Assembly: GCF_005222485.1 (NCBI RefSeq)
Contig: NZ_CP029078.1
Location: 6,511,501-6,575,500, forward strand
Source: Streptomyces griseoviridis
Lineage (GTDB): Bacteria > Actinomycetota > Actinomycetes > Streptomycetales > Streptomycetaceae
Direction: 5' to 3'
DNA length: 64,000 nucleotides
The position numbers were made by a program, and so were the translations under genes. Below, one piece after another: positions 42,237-50,968 of this stretch (within the stretch, counting starts at the first letter, position 1; each line of letters opens with the position of its first letter). The notes beneath the pieces were generated by a model, which saw only the letters and a program-made list of their open reading frames with translations, had not been told where the DNA came from and searched no databases.

Positions 42237-43316
42237 CTACGCGGTGCGTCGTTCGAGGTAGATGGACGTGAACACGGCGACCTTGGCGCGCAGGGCCCAG
42301 GGGTCGAAGGGCTTGCTGATGTAGTCGACGGCGCCGGCCGCGTATCCGCGGGCGGAGTGTTCGGAGTCCACGCCCATGGCGGTCAGGAAGATGATGGGGA
42401 CGTCCCGGGTCCGAGGCCGACGCTTGATGTGAGCGCAGGTCTCGTAGCCGTCCATCTCCGGCATCTGCACGTCCATGATGATGACCGCGAAGTCGTCGTG
42501 GTCGAGCAGTGCCTTGAGCGCCTCCCGGCCGGAAGAGACGGTCACGAGCTCCTGGTCGAGCGTCGCGAGAACCGCGGTCATGGCGAGCAGGTTGTCCGGC
42601 TGATCGTCCACGACGAGGATCTTGGGCATGCTCTGTGACACGGTGGGCAGCCCGGCCGTTGTGGTTGCCTGCTCGACGGCGGTCAGCTGGCGTTCGAGCA
42701 GATCGCAGCGGTCCTCCGCCGCGGCACGTTGTGCCTGGGCCTCCCGAAGGTCCGCTCCAAGTCGTTCGACTTCCTGCTGTAGTTCGTCGCGTTCGGCGAT
42801 GAGGTCGGAAACGTCCGGGTGTGCCGACGCCAGCTCGTCCGCTCGCTTGCGTGCCGCAACGCGGTCCGCCTTCAACTGGTTGAGCCGTGTCTCAAGGTCG
42901 GCGATCCGCTGCGTCCGGTCCAGCAGCGCGTCGCCCAGGACGTCACCGCGGACGCTTGACCGCCTGGAGACCCGGTCGGCGTCGGCCAACTGCTGCTCCA
43001 GAATCTGCACGGCGTGCTTGGGGGAGGACGCAGCGTCCACTGCCTTTCCGTACAGACCACGCACCAGTTCAATGGCCTCGGTGGTGACCGCCGTCCCGCG
43101 GTACTCGGCTACGTCCGCGAACAGGTCACTGATCACTTGCCAGGGAGGTAACCGGGTACCGTTCAGGTAGCGCGAGACAGTGCCCGGGTCGAGCCTGCGC
43201 CGCGCCGCGTATCGCCGCACGGAGACGTGCAAGCCTTCGAACAGTTTCCGCAAGGCCAGGGCGAGTGCGCGTGAGGCGTCGTGGAGGTCGTCCCCCAGCG
43301 GCCGCAGCTCAGCCAT
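42237..43316 (-). CDS. HTH (XRE-like) / coiled-coil / receiver fusion regulator
   Basis: A 359-residue protein of unusual layout. Residues about 28-65 form a predicted XRE-like DNA-binding helix-turn-helix (RRRLDPGTVSRYLNGTRLPP), 100-215 are a long heptad-rich coiled coil, and 231-355 are a CheY-like receiver with the acidic pair in VVDDQPDN, phosphosite D282 in IIMDVQMPEMDG and Lys335 in SKPFDPW. A receiver at the C-terminus of a DNA-binding protein, rather than at the N-terminus, is the reverse of standard response regulators. No histidine kinase is adjacent. It overlaps the upstream 2-TM gene by 8 nt. Confidence 0.82.
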   Translation of the reverse strand: MAELRPLGDDLHDASRALALALRKLFEGLHVSVRRYAARRRLDPGTVSRYLNGTRLPPWQVISDLFADVAEYRGTAVTTEAIELVRGLYGKAVDAASSPKHAVQILEQQLADADRVSRRSSVRGDVLGDALLDRTQRIADLETRLNQLKADRVAARKRADELASAHPDVSDLIAERDELQQEVERLGADLREAQAQRAAAEDRCDLLERQLTAVEQATTTAGLPTVSQSMPKILVVDDQPDNLLAMTAVLATLDQELVTVSSGREALKALLDHDDFAVIIMDVQMPEMDGYETCAHIKRRPRTRDVPIIFLTAMGVDSEHSARGYAAGAVDYISKPFDPWALRAKVAVFTSIYLERRTA

Positions 43317-43566
43317 TGTTCTCTCCCTCTCCCATGCCGGGGCTCGAAGGTCCCGAGGGCCGCATCGCGGTGGCGTCGGAGTCGATGAGGCGGTTGAAGA
43401 ACGGGACCGCCATCCCCGCAGCGGCGAGCCCGGCGAGCAGGCTGTGCGGTGTGTTCTCCCCCGCCAGTGACGTCAGCGCGCCGACCACCACGCCGGCCAG
43501 CGTGGCGAGGAGGAACACCAGAGTCGATCTCAGCGACAGCAGAGGACGGTCCACCACGGACTCCAT
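43309..43566 (-). CDS. Small predicted 2-TM membrane protein upstream of the HTH-receiver gene
   Basis: An 85-residue protein with two hydrophobic segments (about 10-30 and 39-57, TLVFLLATLAGVVVGAL then AGLAAAGMAVPFF) and a polar C-terminus (MRPSGPSSPG). Its stop codon lies inside the start region of the HTH-receiver gene (8-nt overlap), and GGGAGAGGGAGAG provides the ribosome site for that gene, so translation is coupled. The ATG at 43566 itself lacks a clear Shine-Dalgarno. It might relay a membrane signal to its partner; this is a hypothesis from context only. Confidence 0.6.
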   Translation of the reverse strand: MESVVDRPLLSLRSTLVFLLATLAGVVVGALTSLAGENTPHSLLAGLAAAGMAVPFFNRLIDSDATAMRPSGPSSPGMGEGENNG

Positions 43567-44109
43567 TCGTTCAACCCAATGCGGGGGTACGGGTTTTGTC
43601 ACCGACCCACCCACCCAGCGGATTGCGGAAGGGGGAGTCCAGAATGAACGAGCTTTGGGGTGTTGCAGCCGCGATCGGAGAAAGAGGGCGATGCAGCCTT
43701 CCGCTGCAACGTTCCGGCACTCCGTTCCTGCGATGTACTGGCTGGTCAAGAGGTTGGTGCTACCGCACGTTGCCGAATGTTGCTCTGCAACGCTGCTGGG
43801 ATGCGCTGCAACGCGGCGGGTGCCTCCACTCCGCCCGGACGGGTGGCCGGTGCCCCGTCTGATCGGAACGGCTCGCGCAGTGGGCAGTTGGGGGCGTGGC
43901 CTGGTCGAGGGCTGGTCCAACTGCCGCTGGCGGCCCTGGTCGTTGCAGTGGCCCTCGACGCGCTGTGCGAACTTCTTCAGCGCCATGCTCTGCTGGCCGG
44001 ACCTGGTACTCCCGCACGGGGACCGGTCGTGCGGCACGGTGTCGATCCCGTGCCTCGTGGAAGTGCTCTCCACCACCGGTGATCCGCTTGAAGGCTTACG
44101 CAGCGGCGT
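43567..44109. other. Degenerate intergenic region without a convincing gene
   Basis: About 540 bp with no frame showing normal Streptomyces third-base bias; GC is lower than elsewhere. It contains the GTTGC/GCAAC repeat array described separately, and leads into an IS remnant. It probably holds the promoter of the 2-TM/HTH-receiver operon and old insertion debris. Confidence 0.5.
43662..43947. repeat. Array of GTTGC/GCAAC elements
   Basis: The pentamer or its complement occurs at about 43662, 43706, 43770, 43779, 43787, 43808 and 43942, often within the longer forms GCTGCAACG or GTTGCAG. Seven copies in under 300 bp, in both orientations, are far above chance and lie 5' of the 2-TM/HTH-receiver operon. 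Confidence 0.5.
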
Positions 44110-44490
44110 AGTTGAGTGTCGGTGTTGGCAGCGGAGACGCCGATCAAAAGGGGCAGACCGGTCCGCTCGGTGATCAAGTGCAGCTTCGAGTGCGCGGTTC
44201 TGGCGCGGGCCTCGTCGGCGACGACCCGCCAAGCTCCACGGCGACAGAGGGCACGACTACGGCCACCCGCGCCGATGGCCGCGCTCGCGGAACATCGCCC
44301 CCGCGCATCGCTCGCAAGGGCATCGAACCCTCCCGGCGGCTGAGCCGTCACCGCTGGACTGTGGAGAGAACGGTGGCCTGGCTTCCGGACGCCGCCGCTA
44401 CGAGCGCGAGGCGGCCCGCTTCCTCGCCTTCGTCGGCATCGCGGTCGGCCTCATCTGCTGTCGCAGGCTCGGCGGCCTTGCCCCGCGGTA
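44110..44490. mobile_element. Rearranged IS5-family transposase remnant
   Basis: Minus-strand sequence about 44115-44235 encodes the central part of an IS5-type transposase (SKLHLITERTGLPLLIGVSA). Plus-strand sequence from about 44216 encodes the C-terminal part: AKLHGDRGHDYGH, then in another frame RRLSRHRWTVERTVAWL, then in the third frame RFLAFVGIAVGLICCRRL to a stop at about 44490. The pieces are in opposite orientation, so an inversion or recombination joined them, and at least two frameshifts disrupt the plus part. No terminal repeats were identified and the N-terminus is missing, so the element is inactive. Confidence 0.75.
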
Positions 44491-44532
44491 ATTCGATGGC
44501 GCGTGCGGAACGGTGTGTCCACTCTGGTCACC

Positions 44533-45126
44533 GTGGCAGAACCCAAATACCAGATTCGAGCCCTGCACACGGACTCCACGGTCACTGTCTACCAGGCGTA
44601 CACCCCGGAGATTGGCCTCTCGGCGGCCCAGGAAGGCCGTTTCCCCGCCCTGTGGCAGCGGGACCGGATGACATGGATCAAGCCGTCGTTCCTGTGGATG
44701 ATGTACCGCTGCGGGTGGGGCACCAAAGAAGGACAGGAGACCGTCCTCGCCGTCGAGATCTCCCGTGACGGCTTCGAGTGGGCACTCGAACACGCCTGCC
44801 TGTCCCATTACGAGCATGGGCTCCACGCCGACCGTGCCACGTGGAAGCGCCTGTCGAAGCGGGCTCCGGCCCGGGTGCAGTGGGACCCCGAACGCGACCT
44901 GAGCCTTCGGCCACTCGCCTACCGGTCGCTCCAACTCGGCCTCGCCGGCGAAGCCGCACGACTCTACGCCGATGAATGGACCGTCTCCATCACCGACGTC
45001 ACATCGCTCGCCCACACGATCCACGCGCAGATACGAGACGGAGACCTGGACACCGCACGGCAACTCCTGCCCCGTGAACGTCCCTACCCCGTGAGCGACG
45101 GAGCCCTGACTCATCTACGTCAATGA
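44533..45126 (+). CDS. DUF4291 family protein
   Basis: A 197-residue soluble protein that matches DUF4291 by its VYQAY segment, the core RMTWIKPSFLWMMYRCGWG and the later RSLQLGL...YADEW pattern. The biochemical role of the family is not established. GTG 44533 was chosen because it gives the normal family start; GTG 44503 and 44515 are in frame alternatives. A -10-like CACTCT ends 8 nt before the start and there is no Shine-Dalgarno. The gene begins about 40 bp after an IS remnant, suggesting arrival or promoter change by insertion. Confidence 0.78.
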   Translation: MAEPKYQIRALHTDSTVTVYQAYTPEIGLSAAQEGRFPALWQRDRMTWIKPSFLWMMYRCGWGTKEGQETVLAVEISRDGFEWALEHACLSHYEHGLHADRATWKRLSKRAPARVQWDPERDLSLRPLAYRSLQLGLAGEAARLYADEWTVSITDVTSLAHTIHAQIRDGDLDTARQLLPRERPYPVSDGALTHLRQ

Positions 45127-45222
45127 GCCCGTTTGCCGATCGAGGTGACCTCTACGTCGAGGCCGGACCGGAATGACCCGGTGGGTCTTGTGGCGCGGTC
45201 GGCAGGTTCGTGTTCCTTGTCG

Positions 45223-46287
<1,065 letters not shown>

Positions 46288-46315
46288 GGCTGTTCCTCTC
46301 TCGCCGCCCGACTGG

Positions 46316-46339
46316 CTAATGGGCTTGCAGTTCCGTTAG
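46316..46339. promoter_or_regulatory. Operator-like element 1: CTAATGG-N10-CCGTTAG
   Basis: A 24-bp inverted repeat (arms match at 6 of 7 positions) 28 bp before the AKR start codon. A second copy with the same spacing lies 53 bp away. The geometry is typical of TetR-family sites. Confidence 0.6.
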
Positions 46340-46368
46340 TGTTTCCTCAACGTAGCAGGTGTGAGCGA

Positions 46369-46392
46369 TTAATGAAACTGGAGTCCCGTTAT
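46369..46392. promoter_or_regulatory. Operator-like element 2: TTAATGA-N10-CCGTTAT
   Basis: Second copy with the consensus YTAATGR-N10-CCGTTAK; it overlaps the predicted ATG of the TetR gene (46391), so bound regulator would block its own expression. Arms are less symmetric than in copy 1. Confidence 0.55.
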
Positions 46393-47020
46393 GGGGTTTG
46401 AGGGTGCGGATCCCGGGACCGTCCGTCCTGGCGGGCGTACGGCGCGGGTGCGGGAGTCGGTGCTGCGAGCGGCTGGGGACGCCCTGGCGGAGCAGGGCTT
46501 CGCCCGACTGGACCTCGCTGACGTCGCGCGCCGCGCCGAGGTGGGCAAGACCACCGTCTACCGCCGCTGGGGAACGGTGACCGGCCTGGTGGCCGATCTG
46601 CTGCTGGACATGGCCGAGCAGTCGCTGCCGCGCACCGAGACCGGCTCACTGCTCGGTGACCTCACGGCCAACGCCCGGCTCGTGCAGCGCACGTTGGCCG
46701 ATCCGCGGCAGGGAGCGCTGTTCAAGGCGGTGATCGCCGCCGCCACCTGCGAGGCGAAGACCGCCGAGGCCCTGCACCGCTTCTACGACATCCGCGTCAA
46801 CGAGTGGGCGCCCTGCGTCCAGCAGGCCATCGACCGGGGCGAGGTGCCCGAAGGCACCGATGTCCACGAGGTCGTCCGCGCCGTCTCCGCCCCCCTCTAC
46901 TACCGTCTGCTGACCAGCGGCGACCGCCTCGACGAAGCCGCCGCGGACCGAGCCGCCACGGCCGCCGCGGCTGCGGCGCGGGCGGGAGCGTATCTGCGGG
47001 GCGACGCAGGTCGCGCTTGA
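46391..47020 (+). CDS. TetR-family transcriptional regulator
   Basis: A 209-residue repressor-type regulator. The HTH is at about 25-70 (FARLDLADVARRAEVGKTTVYRRWG is the core, cut here as RAEVGKTTVYRRWG), followed by a helical ligand and dimerisation domain of the TetR_C type with an Ala-rich C-terminus. The ATG at 46391 has no Shine-Dalgarno and sits inside an operator copy; a downstream GTG is possible. It is divergent from the aldo/keto reductase and probably represses it until a ligand, perhaps an aldehyde, binds. Confidence 0.83.
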   Translation: MGFEGADPGTVRPGGRTARVRESVLRAAGDALAEQGFARLDLADVARRAEVGKTTVYRRWGTVTGLVADLLLDMAEQSLPRTETGSLLGDLTANARLVQRTLADPRQGALFKAVIAAATCEAKTAEALHRFYDIRVNEWAPCVQQAIDRGEVPEGTDVHEVVRAVSAPLYYRLLTSGDRLDEAAADRAATAAAAAARAGAYLRGDAGRA

Positions 47021-47056
47021 CCGGCTTTCCACGGCCGTCGCTGCGCGCGGCCCGTT

Positions 47057-47120
47057 GTCACCGTCACCGTCACCGTCACCGTGCCCGTCACCGTCCCCGT
47101 GCTCGTCTCCGTCCCCCACC
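47057..47120. repeat. GTCACC hexamer repeat, degenerating
   Basis: GTCACC is repeated exactly four times from 47057 and then decays to GTGCCC, GTCCCC and CTCCGT variants. It lies in the 238-bp gap between the TetR gene and the DsbA-like lipoprotein gene. Apart from the ribosome site GGGGAGGGG no other element was seen there. Confidence 0.75.
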
Positions 47121-47258
47121 CCGTCCGTGATCTCCGGGGGCGTGGTCCCACCGGAGGGGAGCGCAGGCTGGCCGGGCCCGCCGGCGTGGGGAATTGGCTG
47201 TGTGTCAGATGGGCCGATGATCTAGCGTTGCGCTGTTCTCTGGGGAGGGGATGTGCGC

Positions 47259-48002
47259 ATGGTGCGTGGGGGTCGCTGGGCTGTGCTGGGCATAGCGGCG
47301 GTGTTGACGGTGGCGGGGTGTGGGCATCGGGCGGCGGAGCACAAGCCCAGGTTCGAGAGCGCGGAGGAGTTGCCGGAGTCGCTGCACAAGGACGGCACCA
47401 CCATCCTGGTGGGCGATCCGGGCTCGGCGGTGGTCGTACGCCTGTACGAGGATCCGCGCTGCCCGGCCTGCGAGATGTTCGAGACGGCCGGAGGCTCCCC
47501 GGATCTGCGGGAAGCGATGCTGGTCCGCCGAGCGAGAACCGAGTACACCCTGGCGTCTTTCCTCGACGACAAGGTCGGGGGCAGCGGCTCGAAGAGGGCT
47601 GTCAACGCCCTGCGCGCGGCCCTGGAGGAGGGGAAGTTCGTCGAGTACCACGAGGTGCTCTACGCCCACCAGCCCGAGGAGAGCGACGACGGTTACACCG
47701 ACGCCTATCTGCTGGAGTTGGCCAGCGAGGTAGACGGTTTGCGCGGCCCGGAGTTCGACTCGGCCGTGAAGAGCATGAAGTACCGCTCCTTCGTGGCGGC
47801 CTCCGAGCAGGCGTACGAACAGGCCGGAGGCGCCCAGGACCCCAGGGGGCCGGGGACGCCCACCGCTGTGATCAACGGCAAGCGGATTCCGCTCGAGTAC
47901 AACGGCCTTCTTGACGGTGGGATCTTCGCCAGGCTGCTGCAACAGATCCATGACAAGCCCGGTGAGTGGGACCGGACCTTTCTGCCTCGCCGTAGTGAGT
48001 AA
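47259..48002 (+). CDS. Lipoprotein with DsbA/thioredoxin-like domain
   Basis: A 247-residue predicted lipoprotein. The signal sequence ends in the lipobox TVAGC with Cys21 lipidated, anchoring it outside the membrane. The mature part is a DsbA-like thioredoxin domain with the redox pair C68-P-A-C71 in DPRCPACEMF, a helical insertion and the cis-Pro loop near GTPTAVINGKRI. It probably forms or reduces disulfides in secreted proteins. ATG 47259 is preferred over GTG 47253 by spacing from GGGAGGGG. Confidence 0.85.
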   Translation: MVRGGRWAVLGIAAVLTVAGCGHRAAEHKPRFESAEELPESLHKDGTTILVGDPGSAVVVRLYEDPRCPACEMFETAGGSPDLREAMLVRRARTEYTLASFLDDKVGGSGSKRAVNALRAALEEGKFVEYHEVLYAHQPEESDDGYTDAYLLELASEVDGLRGPEFDSAVKSMKYRSFVAASEQAYEQAGGAQDPRGPGTPTAVINGKRIPLEYNGLLDGGIFARLLQQIHDKPGEWDRTFLPRRSE

Positions 48003-48117
48003 CCGTCGTGCCGTCAGCGGGTGTTGGCGGGCCTGATGCTCTGCCCGCCGGCTCGGCCCGGCCCGGCTGTGTGCCGGACGTGGGCGCGCGGATGGGTCGG
48101 CTGGTCAGTCGAACGGC

Positions 48118-49029
48118 TCAAGCGGGCCCTGCGGCGGCATCGCCGCCAAGCTGCCACATCTCGTAGTTCCCGCATTCCGCCGTGATCTCGGCCGCTGACC
48201 GGGCCGCAGTGACGAAGTCGTCCACCACCGGCGAGGTGCGCGATGCCGCCACCGCGAGGCACACCTGTTCGTGCGCCAGTTCCGGGATGGGCACATAGGC
48301 GATGTCCGGATGCGAGTAGAACACGGACGCCGAACGGGCCAGGAAGGAGATGCCCCGCCCGGCCGCGACATGCTCAAGCGTCTCGTCCACCCCGCGCACC
48401 GGGTACCCGGCGTCAGGGTGCGGGCGCCTGGTGGGCTGTGTGCTCGGGTCACCGTGCCAGACCAGCGGTTCGCCGGCCAGGTCGGCCTCCGTGACCTCCT
48501 CCTTGTCGGCGAAACGGTGTCCTGCGGGCAGTACCGCTACCCGCGGCTCGGCGTACAGCGGGGTGACGCGCAGACCGGCCTCGTCGATGGGCAGCCGCAC
48601 ATAGCCGACGTCGATGCGGCCGTCGAGCAGCATCGCGGCCTGGTCCTCCGCCTCGATCCGCTGTACGTCCACGACGACGTCCGGGTGCCGGTCCTCGAAC
48701 CTCCGCGCCGCCGGGGTGACCGGGACGCCGGCCCGGAAACCGACCATCAGCCGCCGGTTGCCGCGGGCGGCCGCCGACACCCGGCGTCGGACCGCGTGCG
48801 TCGAGGCGAGCAGCGGACCGGCGTCGGCCAGCAGTTGCCGGCCCGCGTCTGTCAGCTCCACTCCGTGGCGATCCCTGGTGAACAGCGAGGCGCCGAGATC
48901 CTGTTCGAGCGCGCGAATCTGCCGGCTGAGCACCGGCTGCGCGATGTGGAGTTCATCCGCGGCACGGCCGAAATGCAGCTGTTCGGCCACGGTGACGAAG
49001 TAACGCAGTTTGCGCAGATCCAGATCCAT
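48118..49029 (-). CDS. LysR-family transcriptional regulator
   Basis: A 303-residue regulator with an N-terminal winged HTH (residues about 3-62, LHFGRAADELHIAQPVLSRQ as core) and a periplasmic-binding-protein-type effector domain from about 90. Divergently transcribed from an F420-reductase-like gene and an SDR, its expected targets. A 23-bp palindrome lies 15 bp before its start codon, consistent with autoregulation and control of the divergent genes. Ligand unknown. Confidence 0.87.
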   Translation of the reverse strand: MDLDLRKLRYFVTVAEQLHFGRAADELHIAQPVLSRQIRALEQDLGASLFTRDRHGVELTDAGRQLLADAGPLLASTHAVRRRVSAAARGNRRLMVGFRAGVPVTPAARRFEDRHPDVVVDVQRIEAEDQAAMLLDGRIDVGYVRLPIDEAGLRVTPLYAEPRVAVLPAGHRFADKEEVTEADLAGEPLVWHGDPSTQPTRRPHPDAGYPVRGVDETLEHVAAGRGISFLARSASVFYSHPDIAYVPIPELAHEQVCLAVAASRTSPVVDDFVTAARSAAEITAECGNYEMWQLGGDAAAGPA

Positions 49030-49044
49030 CGCTACTCCCGGCCT

Positions 49045-49067
49045 GGTGATGCCTTCAGGGTATCACC
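49045..49067. promoter_or_regulatory. LysR-type operator GGTGATGCC-N5-GGTATCACC
   Basis: Arms of 9 bp match at 8 positions around TTCAG, and the core fits T-N11-A. It sits at -16 to -38 from the lysR start codon, the usual place for the primary binding site. Confidence 0.65.
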
Positions 49068-49186
49068 GCGACTTCAAGAGGTCTTGGACACCCACTCGGG
49101 CCGATGGCAGGCTGAGACAGAAGATTGAAGGCGTCCAAGCGAATTGGATTCACCGGATCGACCTGTGCAATCCACCTCTGAAATCG

Positions 49187-49209
49187 ATTCATGGGTTCGG
49201 CCCGTGAAT
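49187..49209. promoter_or_regulatory. Inverted repeat ATTCATGGG-N5-CCCGTGAAT
   Basis: Another 9-5-9 inverted repeat (8 of 9 matches), 61 bp before the F420-reductase-like start and 119 bp from the lysR-proximal site. The sequence differs from that site, so a second regulator or a hairpin in the leader is equally possible. The surrounding 49070-49270 is AT-rich for this genome and must hold the promoter. Confidence 0.4.
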
Positions 49210-49270
49210 TCGAGTCAAGATTTGATCATAGATACTCACGGTAGATTCGAGCTCGGAAAGCAGGAAACCG

Positions 49271-49903
49271 ATGAGCGGCATCAGCATTGTCGGAACGGGG
49301 AACATGGCCCGCGCACTGGCCGGCCGGGCGCTCGCCGGCGGTAACGCCGTCGAGATCATCGGACGCGATCCCGCCAGGGCCGAGGAGTCGGCCGCCTCGC
49401 TCGGCGGCGCCACAGTCGGGGCGGTCGGGACCGCTCCGGCCGGGGACATCGTCGTCCTCGCCGTGCCCTACGCCGGAGCTGCGGCGTTGGTGAGGGAGTA
49501 CGGGGACGCGCTGCGCGGCAAGGTCATCGTCGACGTCACCAACCCCGTAGCCGCCGACCTGCGGGGATTCGTCGTCCCCGACGGCAGTTCCGGCGCGCAG
49601 GAGATCGCCGGGGCGGCTCCCGAGGACGCGCGTGTCGTCAAGGCGTTCAACACCGTGTTCTCGCACGTTCTGGCGGCAGGGCCGGCCGAGGGTCGCCCCC
49701 TGGACGTCTTCATCGCCGGCGACGACGCCCAGGCGAAAGCGCGCGTGTCGGTGTTCGTCGAGAGCATGGGGCTGCGCCCCTGGGATATCGGGGAGCTGTT
49801 CATGGCGCGGGCGCTGGAGAACGTCGGCCTGCTGGAGTTGGGTCTCATGAACCACTCCGTCAAGCACACCAATTTCTCCCTCGGCGTCACTCTTCTCGGC
49901 TGA
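49271..49903 (+). CDS. NADP-dependent F420-oxidoreductase-like protein
   Basis: A 210-residue dinucleotide-binding protein of the F420:NADP oxidoreductase family. The Rossmann loop is ISIVGTGNMARALA, and the family segments VDVTNPV, VVKAFNTVF and AGDDAQAKARV follow. Members transfer hydride between F420 and NADP or reduce other substrates; the C-terminal part is diverged (ENVGLLELGLMNHSV). It is probably cotranscribed with the SDR that begins 96 bp later and controlled by LysR. Actual cofactor use is unproven. Confidence 0.82.
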   Translation: MSGISIVGTGNMARALAGRALAGGNAVEIIGRDPARAEESAASLGGATVGAVGTAPAGDIVVLAVPYAGAAALVREYGDALRGKVIVDVTNPVAADLRGFVVPDGSSGAQEIAGAAPEDARVVKAFNTVFSHVLAAGPAEGRPLDVFIAGDDAQAKARVSVFVESMGLRPWDIGELFMARALENVGLLELGLMNHSVKHTNFSLGVTLLG

Positions 49904-49999
49904 GCGACACTCCCTAGCACTACCTTTTCCGTGCCGCATCTGTGTCAGTTCGCGCACGGCGGGAAAGGGTTCATCACCTACCCTCACAAGGACCATCAC

Positions 50000-50935
50000 A
50001 TGCGCGTTTTCGTCACTGGAGGGACCGGTCATTCCGGTTCGTACCTCATTCCCGAACTCATAGCCGCCGGGCACGAGGTCACCGGCCTGGCCCGGTCGGA
50101 CGCCGCCGCGGCGGCCGTCTCCGCGCTCGGTGCGAAGGCGCGTCGCGGCGACCTCCAGGATCTCGACGGGCTCAAGGAGGCAGCCGCCGACTCCGACGGC
50201 GTCATCCACCTCGCGCACAGGCAGGATCTGCTTCCCTCCGGCGGACTCGACGCCGTGGCCGCCGCGGAGCTCCCGATCATGCTCGCGTACGGCGAGGCAC
50301 TCGCGGGAACCGGGAAGCCGCTGGTCACGGCGGGAAGCATCGGCTCACCCGGGAACCTGGGGCGGCCGGTCACCGAGGAGGACCCGGCCCTCCCCGCGGG
50401 CGATGAGCACAGGGGCACGCTGCGGGTCCGCAACGTCGTGGAAAGGGCCGTCGTGGGCCTCGCCGAGCAGGGGGTGCGGTCCTCCGTCGTGCGGATCGCC
50501 ACCATCGCGCACAGCACGACCGATCGGGCCGGCTTCCTCCCCACGCTGATCGCGCTCGCCAAGGAGAAGGGGTTCGTCGGCTACCCCGGAGACGGCGCGA
50601 ACCTCTGGAACGCCGTGCACATCCGCGACGCCGCCACCTTGTTCCGGCTGGCCCTTGAGGCGGGGCCGGGCGGCGCGTACTGGCACGCGGTCGAGGACGG
50701 GGGCATCCCGTTCCGCGGCCTCGCCGAGGCCATCGCGAGCCGTCTCGGCCTGCCCGCCGTGAGCGTTCCCCGCGATGCCCTGATGACGCCGGGGTACTTC
50801 GGGTTCCTCACGAACATCGTCACGCAGAGCTACCCGGCGTCCAACCTCATCACCCGCAGGACCCTCGGCTGGGAACCCACCAGACCCGGCCTGCTCGCCG
50901 ACCTGGACAACGGCCATTACTTTGCGGCCGGTTGA
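50000..50935 (+). CDS. Extended SDR / NAD-dependent epimerase-dehydratase-like protein
   Basis: A 311-residue Rossmann protein with VTGGTGHSGSYL near residue 5 (TGxxGxxG) and an atypical SDR core: the usual YxxxK appears replaced, the region near 140 reads RVRNVVERAVVG. Such proteins act as NADPH-binding reductases or as redox sensors. The start is ATG 50000 with AAGGACC upstream; the frame extends farther but without coding character. It follows the F420-reductase-like gene and lies before a broken copy of that family. Confidence 0.8.
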   Translation: MRVFVTGGTGHSGSYLIPELIAAGHEVTGLARSDAAAAAVSALGAKARRGDLQDLDGLKEAAADSDGVIHLAHRQDLLPSGGLDAVAAAELPIMLAYGEALAGTGKPLVTAGSIGSPGNLGRPVTEEDPALPAGDEHRGTLRVRNVVERAVVGLAEQGVRSSVVRIATIAHSTTDRAGFLPTLIALAKEKGFVGYPGDGANLWNAVHIRDAATLFRLALEAGPGGAYWHAVEDGGIPFRGLAEAIASRLGLPAVSVPRDALMTPGYFGFLTNIVTQSYPASNLITRRTLGWEPTRPGLLADLDNGHYFAAG

Positions 50936-50968
50936 CGGCGTGAAACCGGATCGTGGCGGGCTCAGTAG

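Noticed and set aside
47057..47120. Hexamer repeat considered as a CRISPR-like or operator array
   Set aside because: Units are 6 bp with no spacers and decay continuously; a simple-sequence tract explains it.
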